Of a stretch of 64,000 nucleotides of DNA, positions 52,728 through 60,240 are shown piece after piece. Source of the stretch: Curtobacterium sp. VKM Ac-2922 (GTDB lineage Bacteria; Actinomycetota; Actinomycetes; Actinomycetales; Microbacteriaceae); assembly GCF_022815645.1 (NCBI RefSeq), contig NZ_JALGRO010000006.1, positions 62,001 to 126,000 of the forward strand. The letters are read 5' to 3'. The first letter of the stretch is position 1; every line of letters starts with the position of its first letter. Made by a program: the position numbers and the translations under genes. Under the pieces are notes generated by a model. It searched no databases and was not told the origin of the DNA. It was given only the letters and a program-made list of their open reading frames with translations.

Positions 52728-54026
52728 ATGCCGCAGGACACCCGCCCGCACGTCGTCATCGTCGGCGGTGGATTCGCCGGCATCGCCGCGATGCGTGAGC
52801 TCGCCGACGCACCGGTCCGCATCACGCTCGTCGACCGCCACGTCTACAACATGTTCCAGCCGCTCATGTACCAGGTGGCGACGGGGGGCCTGAACGCGGG
52901 TGACGTGACATACTTCCTGCGCAGCCTGCGCGCACGCCAGGACAACGCCGAGTTCCGCCACGGGCTGCTGACGAACATCCGGCCCGACGAGAAGATCGCC
53001 GAGATGTCCGACGGCGAGGACCTGCACTACGACCACCTGATCCTGGCCAACGGCGTCAACACGAGCTACTTCGGCACCCCGGGCGCCTACGAGTACGCGT
53101 ACTCGATGTACTCCCGCTCGCAGGCCCTGCGCATCCGCGACGAGCTGTTCACCCGGCTCGAGGAAGCGGCCGCCAACCAGGGCCCGGACGAGATCCGGAT
53201 CGTCATCGTCGGCGGCGGCGCGACGGGTGTCGAGATGGCCGGAGCGCTGGCCGAGCTCCGCGACCAGGCTCTCGAGAGCGCGTACCCGGAGATCAGCCGC
53301 GGGAACATCACCATCACGCTCGTGCACCGGAGCGGCGAGCTGCTGAAGCCCTTCGCGCCCCGACTCCGGCGGTACGCGGCGAAGGTGCTGCGCAAGCGCG
53401 GTGTCGTGCTCCGCCTGAACACGGGCGTGTCCGAGGTGCGTCAGGACGGCGTGATGACGGCCTCGGGCGAGTTCATCCCGGCGTCGCAGGTCATCTGGGC
53501 GACCGGTGTGGCCGCGCACAAGGAGGTGTCGAACTGGGGCATGCCGCAGACCCACGGCGGTCGCATCCAGGTGAACGACGACCTGAGCGTGAAGGGCGTC
53601 GACGGCATCTGGGCCGCCGGGGACATCGCGGCGCAGGACGACGCGCTCGCCCAGCTCGCGCAGCCGGCGCTGCAGGGCGGCAAGCACATCGCCAAGCAGA
53701 TCGTCCGCACCATGCACGGCAAGCCCACCGAGCCGCTGAAGTACTTCGACAAGGGCACGATGGCGACGATCGGCACGAACGCGGCGGTCGCACAGCTGCG
53801 CGGTGGCATCACGATGGTCGGGCCCGTGGCGTGGGCGGCCTGGGTCGCGGTGCACATCGCGTCGCTGCTCGGCAACGGCAACCGGCTGTCCACGCTGTCG
53901 CACTTCTTCGTCCGCTACCTGTGGTTCATGCGGAAGCGCTCGATCCCGATCGTCGGTGACGTCCGGCCGGTGCGGCCGAACGGGGACCGCGAGCCCGAAC
54001 CCTGGCAGATGCAGAAGGCCGAGTAA
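52728..54026 (+). CDS. ndh: Type II NADH dehydrogenase (NDH-2)
   Basis: 432 residues, two Rossmann domains. FAD site VVIVGGGFAGIAAMREL at residues 8-24, NADH site IVIVGGGATGVEMAGAL near 160, WAAGDIAAQDD near 300 and the Q-site region AQPALQGGKHIAKQI. A C-terminal amphipathic/membrane-associated part follows residue 365. It oxidises NADH and reduces menaquinone without pumping. ATG 52728 has GGAG 6 bases upstream; GTG 52695 is possible but sits at the predicted transcription start after TACCCT 52684-52689. Confidence 0.94.
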   Translation: MPQDTRPHVVIVGGGFAGIAAMRELADAPVRITLVDRHVYNMFQPLMYQVATGGLNAGDVTYFLRSLRARQDNAEFRHGLLTNIRPDEKIAEMSDGEDLHYDHLILANGVNTSYFGTPGAYEYAYSMYSRSQALRIRDELFTRLEEAAANQGPDEIRIVIVGGGATGVEMAGALAELRDQALESAYPEISRGNITITLVHRSGELLKPFAPRLRRYAAKVLRKRGVVLRLNTGVSEVRQDGVMTASGEFIPASQVIWATGVAAHKEVSNWGMPQTHGGRIQVNDDLSVKGVDGIWAAGDIAAQDDALAQLAQPALQGGKHIAKQIVRTMHGKPTEPLKYFDKGTMATIGTNAAVAQLRGGITMVGPVAWAAWVAVHIASLLGNGNRLSTLSHFFVRYLWFMRKRSIPIVGDVRPVRPNGDREPEPWQMQKAE

Positions 54027-54038
54027 CGGCCCTGGCTC

Positions 54039-54232
54039 CTGGCCATGGCCATGGCCCTGGCCCTGGCCGCACGGTGCCGGGTCCGCCATCCGGTGCGAGC
54101 TCGTCCGCCCGTGCGAGGCTGGCCGCCCCGTGCGAGGCAACACGCCCGCACCAGGCGACCAGGCGCGCACCAGCGCGACCCCCGCACGACGGGAGGCGCG
54201 GGGTGCGGCCGCCACGAGCCTCCTGTCCGGCC
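54039..54232. repeat. Composite of hexamer, GTGCGAGG and CGGACGGGAGGC repeats
   Basis: Between the convergent NDH-2 and epimerase stops: TGGCCA/TGGCCC hexamers (54039-54068), then GTGCGAG words around 54091-54134, then a degenerate inverted-repeat element (about 54187-54200 with 54215-54229). The 215-bp gap has no gene. Confidence 0.65.
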
Positions 54233-54241
54233 GTGGCCGGC

Positions 54242-55147
54242 CTACGCCGCGCGCGCCCCGGAGTACGCGCCGGCCGCGATGTCCTCGGCGAGCGTGGGTC
54301 CGACGGGCTGCCACCCGAGCAGCGAACGCGTCGCCGTGGAGTCGCCCGACATCTCCATGCCGAAGAACTGCCCGATGAAGCCGAAGTGCGCGACGGCGTC
54401 GGCCGGGTCGACGGACGTGACCGGCAGCCCGAGTGCAGCGCCGATGGCCTCGGCGATGGCTCGCGTGGGTACCGAGGTCTCGGCCGTGGCGTGCAGGCGG
54501 GTGCCTGGCGGCGCCTGCTCGAGCCCGATCCGCACCAGACGTGCCGCATCCGAGCGGTGCACCGCGGACCAGCCGTTCGTGCCCTCGCCGACGTAGGCGG
54601 ACACCCCGTGCCGCTGTGCTGCGGCGACGATCAGGGCGATGAAGCCGTGGTCACCGGTGCCGTGCACGGTCGGGGCGAACCGTGCGGCGATGGTGCGGAC
54701 ACCCCGCTCGACGAAGTCGAACGCCCGGTTCTCGCTGCCCCCGCGCATCGCGTCAGGTCCCGAGAACGGCGACGGGTCGGTCTCGAGCGCGGGTCGGTCG
54801 CCCGCCAGACCGGCGATCCCCGAGGCCACGACGAACGGACGGTCGGTGCCGACCAGGACCTCGCCCAGTGCCTCGACCGCGGCACGCTCCGACGCGTTCG
54901 TGGCCGCGGGGTCCGACCAGTCGTGCTTGTTGGCCAGGTGCACCACCGCGTCGGCGTCCGACGCACCGCGTCGCAGGGCGTCGAGGTCGTCGAGGTCGCC
55001 GCGCAGGGGTGTGGCGCCGGCGGCCGCGACCGCGCGAGCCGAGGCGTCGGAACGAGCGAGGCCGGTGACCTGGTGACCGGCGGCGACCAGGTCGTCGACG
55101 GTGGCGGAGCCGATCCAGCCGGAGGCTCCGGTGACGAACACGTGCAT
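54242..55147 (-). CDS. NAD-dependent epimerase/reductase, extended SDR
   Basis: 301 residues. Loop FVTGASGWIGSATVDDLVAAGHQVTGLARS at the start, ADAVVHLAN near residue 63, and the ASGIAGLAG strand near residue 105. The usual Tyr-x-x-x-Lys pair is not clear, so it may be a ligand-sensing or atypical member. GGAAGGA precedes ATG 55147, which is preferred to the upstream ATGs. TACGGT (complement of 55204-55209) is a likely promoter, with the palindrome at 55185-55203 on the transcription start: TetR control is expected. Confidence 0.87.
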   Translation of the reverse strand: MHVFVTGASGWIGSATVDDLVAAGHQVTGLARSDASARAVAAAGATPLRGDLDDLDALRRGASDADAVVHLANKHDWSDPAATNASERAAVEALGEVLVGTDRPFVVASGIAGLAGDRPALETDPSPFSGPDAMRGGSENRAFDFVERGVRTIAARFAPTVHGTGDHGFIALIVAAAQRHGVSAYVGEGTNGWSAVHRSDAARLVRIGLEQAPPGTRLHATAETSVPTRAIAEAIGAALGLPVTSVDPADAVAHFGFIGQFFGMEMSGDSTATRSLLGWQPVGPTLAEDIAAGAYSGARAA

Positions 55148-55184
55148 GGGTGGTCCTTCCAGACGCATCGGGTCGTGAGCAATC

Positions 55185-55203
55185 GATGTCACCCACTGAC
55201 ATC
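55185..55203. promoter_or_regulatory. TetR operator at the epimerase transcription start
   Basis: GATGTCA-CCCAC-TGACATC, perfect 7-bp arms, downstream of the TACGGT hexamer of the minus-strand gene. Confidence 0.65.
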
Positions 55204-55216
55204 ACCGTAGCACCCC

Positions 55217-55233
55217 ATGTCAGCCGCTGTCAT
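55217..55233. promoter_or_regulatory. Second TetR operator, next to the tetR promoter
   Basis: ATGTCAGCCGCTGTCAT, symmetric at 14 of 17 positions, shares the ATGTCA word with the first site and lies 3 bases before the tetR hexamer TAGACT (55237-55242). Confidence 0.55.
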
Positions 55234-55248
55234 CAGTAGACTCTCCGT

Positions 55249-55821
55249 ATGGCTCGATGGCAACCAGGGACCCGCGAACGCCTGATGTCCGTGGCGCTGC
55301 AGCTGTTCGCCGAGCGCGGGTTCGAGCAGACCACCGTCGCCGAGATCGCCGCCGCAGCCGAGGTCACCGAGCGCACCTTCTTCCGGCACTTCGCGGACAA
55401 GCGCGAGGTCCTGTTCTCCGGACAGGACGACTTCGTCGCGCTGTTCCTCGACCCCATCGCCCAGGCACCGGACGACACGGCACCGTTCGACCTGATCGCC
55501 CAGGCACTCGAGGCGACGGGCTCGTTCTTCCCGGACGACCGTCGTGCCTGGTCGCAGATGCGGCAACCGATCATCGAGGGCGAACCGTCCCTGAGGGAAC
55601 GCGAACTCGGCAAACTGGCCACGCTCACCGTCCGCATCGGCCAGGCGCTGCGCGAGCGTGGCGTGACCGAACCGGCCGCCACCCTGGCCGCTGAGACCGG
55701 CGTGACGGTGTTCCACCTGTCGTTCCAGCAGTGGATCGCCCCCGACGAGGACCGCTCCCTGAGCGAGATCGTCCACGAGCGGATGCGGGCCCTGACGGAG
55801 TTGTTGCACCCCGGACACTGA
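55249..55821 (+). CDS. TetR-family regulator of the divergent epimerase
   Basis: 190 residues. HTH LMSVALQLFAERGFEQTTVAEIAAAAEVTERTFFRHFADKREVLFSG at residues 9-55, followed by a helical ligand domain with SDR-type C-terminal sequence IVHERMRALTELL. TAGACT is 6 bases before the ATG. The two ATGTCA palindromes in the 101-bp divergent gap are the expected binding sites. Confidence 0.92.
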   Translation: MARWQPGTRERLMSVALQLFAERGFEQTTVAEIAAAAEVTERTFFRHFADKREVLFSGQDDFVALFLDPIAQAPDDTAPFDLIAQALEATGSFFPDDRRAWSQMRQPIIEGEPSLRERELGKLATLTVRIGQALRERGVTEPAATLAAETGVTVFHLSFQQWIAPDEDRSLSEIVHERMRALTELLHPGH

Positions 55822-55855
55822 GGTCGCTCATGGGGAGCCGGAGCATCCTCGATGG

Positions 55856-57067
55856 ATGTCCACGAGCACGCTGACCCAGCGCCCCGCGGCCCCCGCGGCC
55901 ACCGCTGCCCCGGCGAAGCCCGCGACCGGGCGACCCGCCGACCGATCCCCACTCGCCAGCCGGGCCACCGCGCTCGACGGCCTGCGTACCGTCGCGATCG
56001 TCATCGTGATGCTGTACCACCTGCACGTCGCCGGCTTCGAGGGCGGCTTCATCGGCGTGACGGTCTTCTTCGTGCTCTCCGGCTTCCTGATCACCACGCT
56101 GCTGCTCGGCGAGCACCGGCGCACCGGGCGGATCCGGCTCGGGTCGTTCTGGCTGAAGCGGCTGCTCCGGCTCTACCCGGCCTTGCTCGTGATGGTCGTC
56201 GTCGGCCTGGCCCTGTGGTCGTGGGTCGGCGACTACAAGGGCGCGTCGTTCGGCCCCGGCGAAGCGGCGTTCATCGCCCTGAGCTACACGGGCAACCTGT
56301 TCCGCTCGTTCTGGGACACCACGCAGGGCGTCTTCGCGCACACGTGGAGCCTGTCGATGGAGGAGCAGTTCTACCTGGTCTGGCCGCCGGTCCTGGTGCT
56401 GCTCTTCGCGCTCCGGGCTCGTCGCCGTGCACTCATGGCCGGGCTCGCGGTGGTCATCGTCGCCGCCTCGGTCGGGTCGTGGCTGAGCTACCGGACCCCC
56501 GGCAGCGGATCGACGCCGGACGTGTACTTCTCGCCCGTGCTCGGCCTGGTGCCGCTCGCGACGGGCTGCCTGCTCGCACTGCTGCTCGACGACGAGCGGG
56601 TCCGCGCCTGGGCCAGGGGCCTCGCGGGGCACCTCGGCACGTGGATCGGCATCGTGGTGCTGGCAGCCGTGCAGTTCTGGATCGACGACGACTGGACGCA
56701 GCACGCGTGGACCTTCGGCCTGCTGCTGCCCGCCACCGGGGTCGTCTCGGCACTGCTGATCGGCGGGCTGGTCTCGGTGCGCAGCCCGCTGTCGATCGCA
56801 CTGTCGTGGACGCCGATGGCCTGGTTCGGCCGCCGGGTCTCGTACTCGGCGTACCTCTGGCACCCGCTCGTCATCGCACTGCTGGGCACGGTCGCATCGA
56901 GTGCCTTCGGGGCGTTCGACTGGGTGTGGCTGCTCGGTGCGGCGATCCTGGTGGCCGTCGGCGCGGCCTACGCGGTCGAGGTCCCGGTGGAGCAGCTCCG
57001 CCGACGGTTCCGGGAGGCCCGGCGCCTGTTGGCAGCGGAGCGTTCCGCCACGCAGACCGTTCGCTGA
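55856..57067 (+). CDS. Acyltransferase 3 family membrane protein
   Basis: 403 residues with about ten membrane helices. ALDGLRTVAIVIVMLYHLHV holds the conserved Arg and His of the OafA-type family near residues 42-60. FFVLSGFLITTLLL follows, then SFWLKRLLRLYPALL and HTWSLSMEEQFYLVWP near residue 165. It O-acylates an envelope polysaccharide, lipid or drug outside the membrane. The C-terminal tail is basic and no SGNH domain is attached. CATCCT is 6 bases before the ATG. Confidence 0.9.
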   Translation: MSTSTLTQRPAAPAATAAPAKPATGRPADRSPLASRATALDGLRTVAIVIVMLYHLHVAGFEGGFIGVTVFFVLSGFLITTLLLGEHRRTGRIRLGSFWLKRLLRLYPALLVMVVVGLALWSWVGDYKGASFGPGEAAFIALSYTGNLFRSFWDTTQGVFAHTWSLSMEEQFYLVWPPVLVLLFALRARRRALMAGLAVVIVAASVGSWLSYRTPGSGSTPDVYFSPVLGLVPLATGCLLALLLDDERVRAWARGLAGHLGTWIGIVVLAAVQFWIDDDWTQHAWTFGLLLPATGVVSALLIGGLVSVRSPLSIALSWTPMAWFGRRVSYSAYLWHPLVIALLGTVASSAFGAFDWVWLLGAAILVAVGAAYAVEVPVEQLRRRFREARRLLAAERSATQTVR

Positions 57068-57158
57068 GGCGCGGGGCGCGACGGGGCGGCCCGGGCCGGT
57101 CCGTCGCGCGATCCGGCTCACGACCCCCGCCGGCCCGGCTGCTCCGTAGGCTCAGGGC

Positions 57159-58322
57159 GTGACCGTTGCGCGGACCGGAGTCCTGGTGGTCGGCGGTGGG
57201 CCCGTCGGGCTGTTCCTGGGCGCGCTGCTGGCCCATGCCGGCGTCGACGTGCAGGTCTGGGAGCGCCGAGACGCAGCGCCCACCGGGTCGAGGGCGATCG
57301 GCATCCACCCGCCGTCCCTCGACGCCTTCGCCGCGATCGGCGTCGCCGTGCCCGTGCTGGCCGAGGCTGCGCTGGTGCGTCGTGGCATCGCTCGCAGCCG
57401 CGGCCGGACACTCGGGACGCTGTCCTTCGACCAGGCCTCGGCGACACATCCCTACGTCGTCACGATCGACCAGCACCGCACCGAGCGGATCCTGCGCGCA
57501 GGCCTCGATGCGGCGGCACCCGGAGCGGTCAGCACGGGAACCGCACTCACCGCGTTGCACCGCCACCGGGACCACGTCGACGCGGTCGGCACCGGCCCCG
57601 ACGGCAGCCCGGTCGCGCTGCGGGCGTCCTTCGTCGTCGGCGCTGACGGTGCCCGCAGCACCGTACGCGACCTGCTCGGCATCGGCACGACCGGGCGTGA
57701 CTACCCGGACCGCTACGTGATGGGTGACTTCGCCGACCCCGAGCCCGTCGCTGCCCGCCGGGACGCCCTGGTCGACGTGGGACCGGACGGCGTCGTCGAG
57801 TCCTTCCCGCTGCCCGACGGACGTCGTCGGTACGTCGCACTCGTCGGTCGACGGACGCCAGCTGCGGACGAGGTCGACGCCGGCGCCCTGGCAGACACCG
57901 TCCATCGACGCACGGGGGCGACCCCGGACCCGGCCACGAACTCGATGCTGAGCGGCTTCCGGATCCGCCGACGGCAGGCCGGACGGGTGGGCGTGGGGCG
58001 GGTCGTGCTGATCGGGGACGCCGCGCACGAGATCAGCCCGATCGGCGGTCAGGGCATGAACCTCGGCTGGCTCGACGCCGCCGAGCTGGCGCCGCTGCTG
58101 GCCGAGGGCGTCCGGACCGGATCGGCCGGTCCGTGGCCCGCGTACGCCGCGCACCGGCAGGCGGTCGCTCGGCGGGCAGCGCGGCAGGCCGAGGCGAACA
58201 TGCTGCTCGGTGGCCGGGCGGCCGGCCTCGGCATCCTGGGACGCGAGGTGCTGTTGCGGACGGTGCTGGGCCTGCCGTCGTCGGGCGTGCTGGCGCGGCA
58301 GTACGCGATGCGCTGGGCGTAG
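57159..58322 (+). CDS. FAD-dependent monooxygenase (PHBH fold)
   Basis: 387 residues. FAD motifs GVLVVGGGPVGLFLGALL near residue 7, the FVVGADGARSTVRDLLGI block near 150-170, and RVVLIGDAAHEISPIGGQGMNLGWLDA near 285, all typical of class A flavoprotein monooxygenases. It probably hydroxylates an aromatic or polyketide-like compound. TAGGCT at 57147-57152 is 6 bases before GTG 57159. The stop TAG is the first unit of a GGCGTA repeat run. The convergent UbiA-type gene could act on a related quinone or prenyl substrate. Confidence 0.89.
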   Translation: MTVARTGVLVVGGGPVGLFLGALLAHAGVDVQVWERRDAAPTGSRAIGIHPPSLDAFAAIGVAVPVLAEAALVRRGIARSRGRTLGTLSFDQASATHPYVVTIDQHRTERILRAGLDAAAPGAVSTGTALTALHRHRDHVDAVGTGPDGSPVALRASFVVGADGARSTVRDLLGIGTTGRDYPDRYVMGDFADPEPVAARRDALVDVGPDGVVESFPLPDGRRRYVALVGRRTPAADEVDAGALADTVHRRTGATPDPATNSMLSGFRIRRRQAGRVGVGRVVLIGDAAHEISPIGGQGMNLGWLDAAELAPLLAEGVRTGSAGPWPAYAAHRQAVARRAARQAEANMLLGGRAAGLGILGREVLLRTVLGLPSSGVLARQYAMRWA

Positions 58323-58399
58323 GCGTAGGCGTAGGCGTAGGCGTAGCCGTAGCCGTAGCCGTAGCCGTTGCTGTCGCCGTCGCCGTTGCCGCTGCCGTC
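58316..58399. repeat. Hexamer repeat GGCGTA/GCCGTA covering a stop codon
   Basis: Five GGCGTA (58316-58345), three GCCGTA and six degenerate units, ending 15 bases before the UbiA stop. Every early unit contains an in-frame TAG, so the monooxygenase stop is repeated. Confidence 0.85.
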
Positions 58400-58413
58400 C
58401 TGAGCCACGCTGC

Positions 58414-59268
58414 TCAGGCGACGAGCCGCGCCCCGGCCAGTCCGAGCTCGACGACCAGCACGAGCGACGACGCGATCACCAACCGGAACAGCGTGCGCGT
58501 CGGTGGCCCGGTCAGCACCAGACGCACGCCGACGACAGCCAGCACGACCACCACCACCGTGCCCACGACGGCGAGGACGACCCCGAGGCCGCGCACCGGG
58601 TCACCGCCGGACAGCTGCCCGAACAGGACCAGCCCGGCGGCGACGACCAGTGCCCCGAACGCGACGACCCCGGCGGCGTGCAGGCCGAGTCGGTGCGGGA
58701 ACCCGCGGACGCCGGTCGCCGCGTCGTCCACCAGGTCCGGCAGCACGTTCGTGCAGTGGATCGCGATGCCGAAGACCGCCCCGGTGCCGATGGCCCATGG
58801 CGCCGGCAGCTGCGACGCGGGACCGGCGGAGACGGCGACCACCGGGAGCAGACCGAAGGCGACGACGAACGGCGCCACGGACCAGATCGACCGCTTCAGG
58901 CCCGCGTCGTAGGCCCACCCGGCGGCGACCAGCACCAGGTGCGCGACCGCGGCGACCGGCCCGAGGAACAGCGAGAGCACGACCGCGGCCGCCGCTGTGC
59001 CGAAGGCCGCGTTGCGGACGGTGCCAGCGGCGATGTGGCCCTGCGCGACGGGCTTGTCGGAGCGGCCGACTGCGCGATCGCGGTCGGCATCGATCCAGTC
59101 GTTCGCCAACCCGATCGACAGCTGCCCCGCGACCACGGTCAGCGCCACCAGGACGACCAGCCGGACGGGATGGCCGACCGCGGCGGCGATGACCGCAGCC
59201 AGCACGGTGACCGTGACCGTCGGGCCCGGGTGCGACGAGGCGAGGAGCAGTCGCACCGGTGACGTCAT
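58414..59268 (-). CDS. UbiA-family prenyltransferase
   Basis: 284 residues with eight to nine membrane helices. The first Asp-rich motif NDWIDADRDRAVGRSDKP (about residue 56) binds the metal-diphosphate; the second, NVLPDLVDDAATGVRGFP, is near residue 170. It attaches a polyprenyl chain to an aromatic or other acceptor in the membrane, with quinone, heme A or archaeal-lipid-like substrates all possible. TAGGCT (complement of 59275-59280) is 6 bases before ATG 59268. Not the typical MenA context. Confidence 0.89.
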   Translation of the reverse strand: MTSPVRLLLASSHPGPTVTVTVLAAVIAAAVGHPVRLVVLVALTVVAGQLSIGLANDWIDADRDRAVGRSDKPVAQGHIAAGTVRNAAFGTAAAAVVLSLFLGPVAAVAHLVLVAAGWAYDAGLKRSIWSVAPFVVAFGLLPVVAVSAGPASQLPAPWAIGTGAVFGIAIHCTNVLPDLVDDAATGVRGFPHRLGLHAAGVVAFGALVVAAGLVLFGQLSGGDPVRGLGVVLAVVGTVVVVVLAVVGVRLVLTGPPTRTLFRLVIASSLVLVVELGLAGARLVA

Positions 59269-59302
59269 GCGCCGAGCCTACGGACCGCGGCCACGGTGGG
59301 CG

Positions 59303-59671
59303 TCAGGCGCGGTCGTGGAGGGTCACGTGGTAGCCGTCCGGGTCGGCGAACGTGAACGTGCGACCGAAGGGTCCGTCGATCGGGTCCGCGACGATGGTGT
59401 GTCCGTCGGCGACCAGCGCGTCGTGGATGGCCTGCACGTCGGTGGCGTGCAGCCAGATCGCGGCGCCGAGGCCCGGCTGCGCCTGACCCGCGATGTCGGT
59501 GCCGGGGACGACGTCGCGCAGGGCGAAGGCGACGGGGCTGGTCGTGAAGACGACCGCGTGCGGTGGCCCGGCCGGCGAGCGCTCCAGGCCCAGGTAGTGC
59601 TCGTAGAAGGCCTGCGAGGCGTCGAGGTCGGTGACCTGCAGCGAGATGAAGTCGGGTCCGGTGACCGGCAT
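59303..59671 (-). CDS. VOC-superfamily (glyoxalase-like) protein
   Basis: 122 residues: FISLQVTDLDASQAFYEHYLGLER, the central FALRDVVPGTDIAGQAQPGLG, and FTFADPDGYHVTLHDRA at the end. Metal ligands are plausible (His, Glu/Asp), but the activity is unknown. GGAG precedes ATG 59671. TAGATT (complement of 59713-59718) is its likely promoter; the palindrome at 59691-59706 covers the transcription start and the one at 59719-59734 overlaps the region upstream. Under MarR control, it may protect against a toxic small molecule. Confidence 0.87.
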   Translation of the reverse strand: MPVTGPDFISLQVTDLDASQAFYEHYLGLERSPAGPPHAVVFTTSPVAFALRDVVPGTDIAGQAQPGLGAAIWLHATDVQAIHDALVADGHTIVADPIDGPFGRTFTFADPDGYHVTLHDRA

Positions 59672-59690
59672 GGTGGGCTCCTTCGGTGTG

Positions 59691-59706
59691 TGTCAGTTGG
59701 CTGACA
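59691..59706. promoter_or_regulatory. MarR operator 1 of the VOC/marR pair
   Basis: TGTCAG-TTGG-CTGACA, perfect 6-bp arms, over the predicted start of the VOC transcript. Confidence 0.7.
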
Positions 59707-59718
59707 CGAGTCAATCTA

Positions 59719-59734
59719 TGTCAGAATGCTGACA
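59719..59734. promoter_or_regulatory. MarR operator 2, abutting the marR start codon
   Basis: TGTCAG-AATG-CTGACA, perfect 6-bp arms, identical to operator 1 except for the spacer. Its last base is the A of the marR ATG. Confidence 0.7.
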
Positions 59735-60234
59735 TGAGTCAAGTGGACGACGGGATCGATCTCGAGACCTCGCTCGGGTACCTGCTGAAGGAAGCCGCCA
59801 GTGCCCTGCGCACCGCGATGGAAGGTGCCCTCCGGCCGCTCGGCATGACCATCACGCACTACTCGTGCCTCGAGCTGCTCGCGCAGCGACCGGGGTCGAG
59901 CAACTCCGAGCTGGCGCGGGGCACGTTCGTGACCCGGCAGTCGATGAACGTCCTGCTGCAGGCGCTCGAGCGGAACGGCGAGGTCTCCCGTCCCGAAGCC
60001 GCGCCGGTCGGCAAGGTGCTACCCACCCGACTGACACCGAAGGGCCGCAGGCTGCTCGGCCAGGCGACCCTGGCGGTCCGCGCGGTCGAGGTCCGCATGC
60101 TCGACGGACTCGACGCCGATGCGCTGCAGGCAGCACGCACGACACTGCGGAGCATGGTCCGGTCCCTCCGGGCGACGACGCCGACGACGACCACGACGCC
60201 GACGACGACCGCGACGACGCCGGTCGAACCGTAG
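59734..60234 (+). CDS. MarR-family regulator of the VOC gene
   Basis: 166 residues. Winged helix near 30-105: MTITHYSCLELLAQRPGSSNSELARGTFVTRQSMNVLLQALERNGEV and the wing GKVLPTRLTPKGR. The tail (from about 148) is a low-complexity Thr run from ACG-rich repeats. The start ATG follows the second TGTCAG/CTGACA palindrome without a gap, so DNA binding would block expression directly. Divergent from the VOC gene, which shares both palindromes. Confidence 0.92.
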   Translation: MSQVDDGIDLETSLGYLLKEAASALRTAMEGALRPLGMTITHYSCLELLAQRPGSSNSELARGTFVTRQSMNVLLQALERNGEVSRPEAAPVGKVLPTRLTPKGRRLLGQATLAVRAVEVRMLDGLDADALQAARTTLRSMVRSLRATTPTTTTTPTTTATTPVEP

Positions 60235-60237
60235 GCT
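60232..60237 (+). promoter_or_regulatory. Putative leaderless promoter of the NUDIX gene
   Basis: TAGGCT overlaps the marR stop region; it is 6 bases before GTG 60244 and 3 before ATG 60241, which favours GTG 60244 by the local rule. Confidence 0.45.
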
Positions 60238-60240
60238 CGG

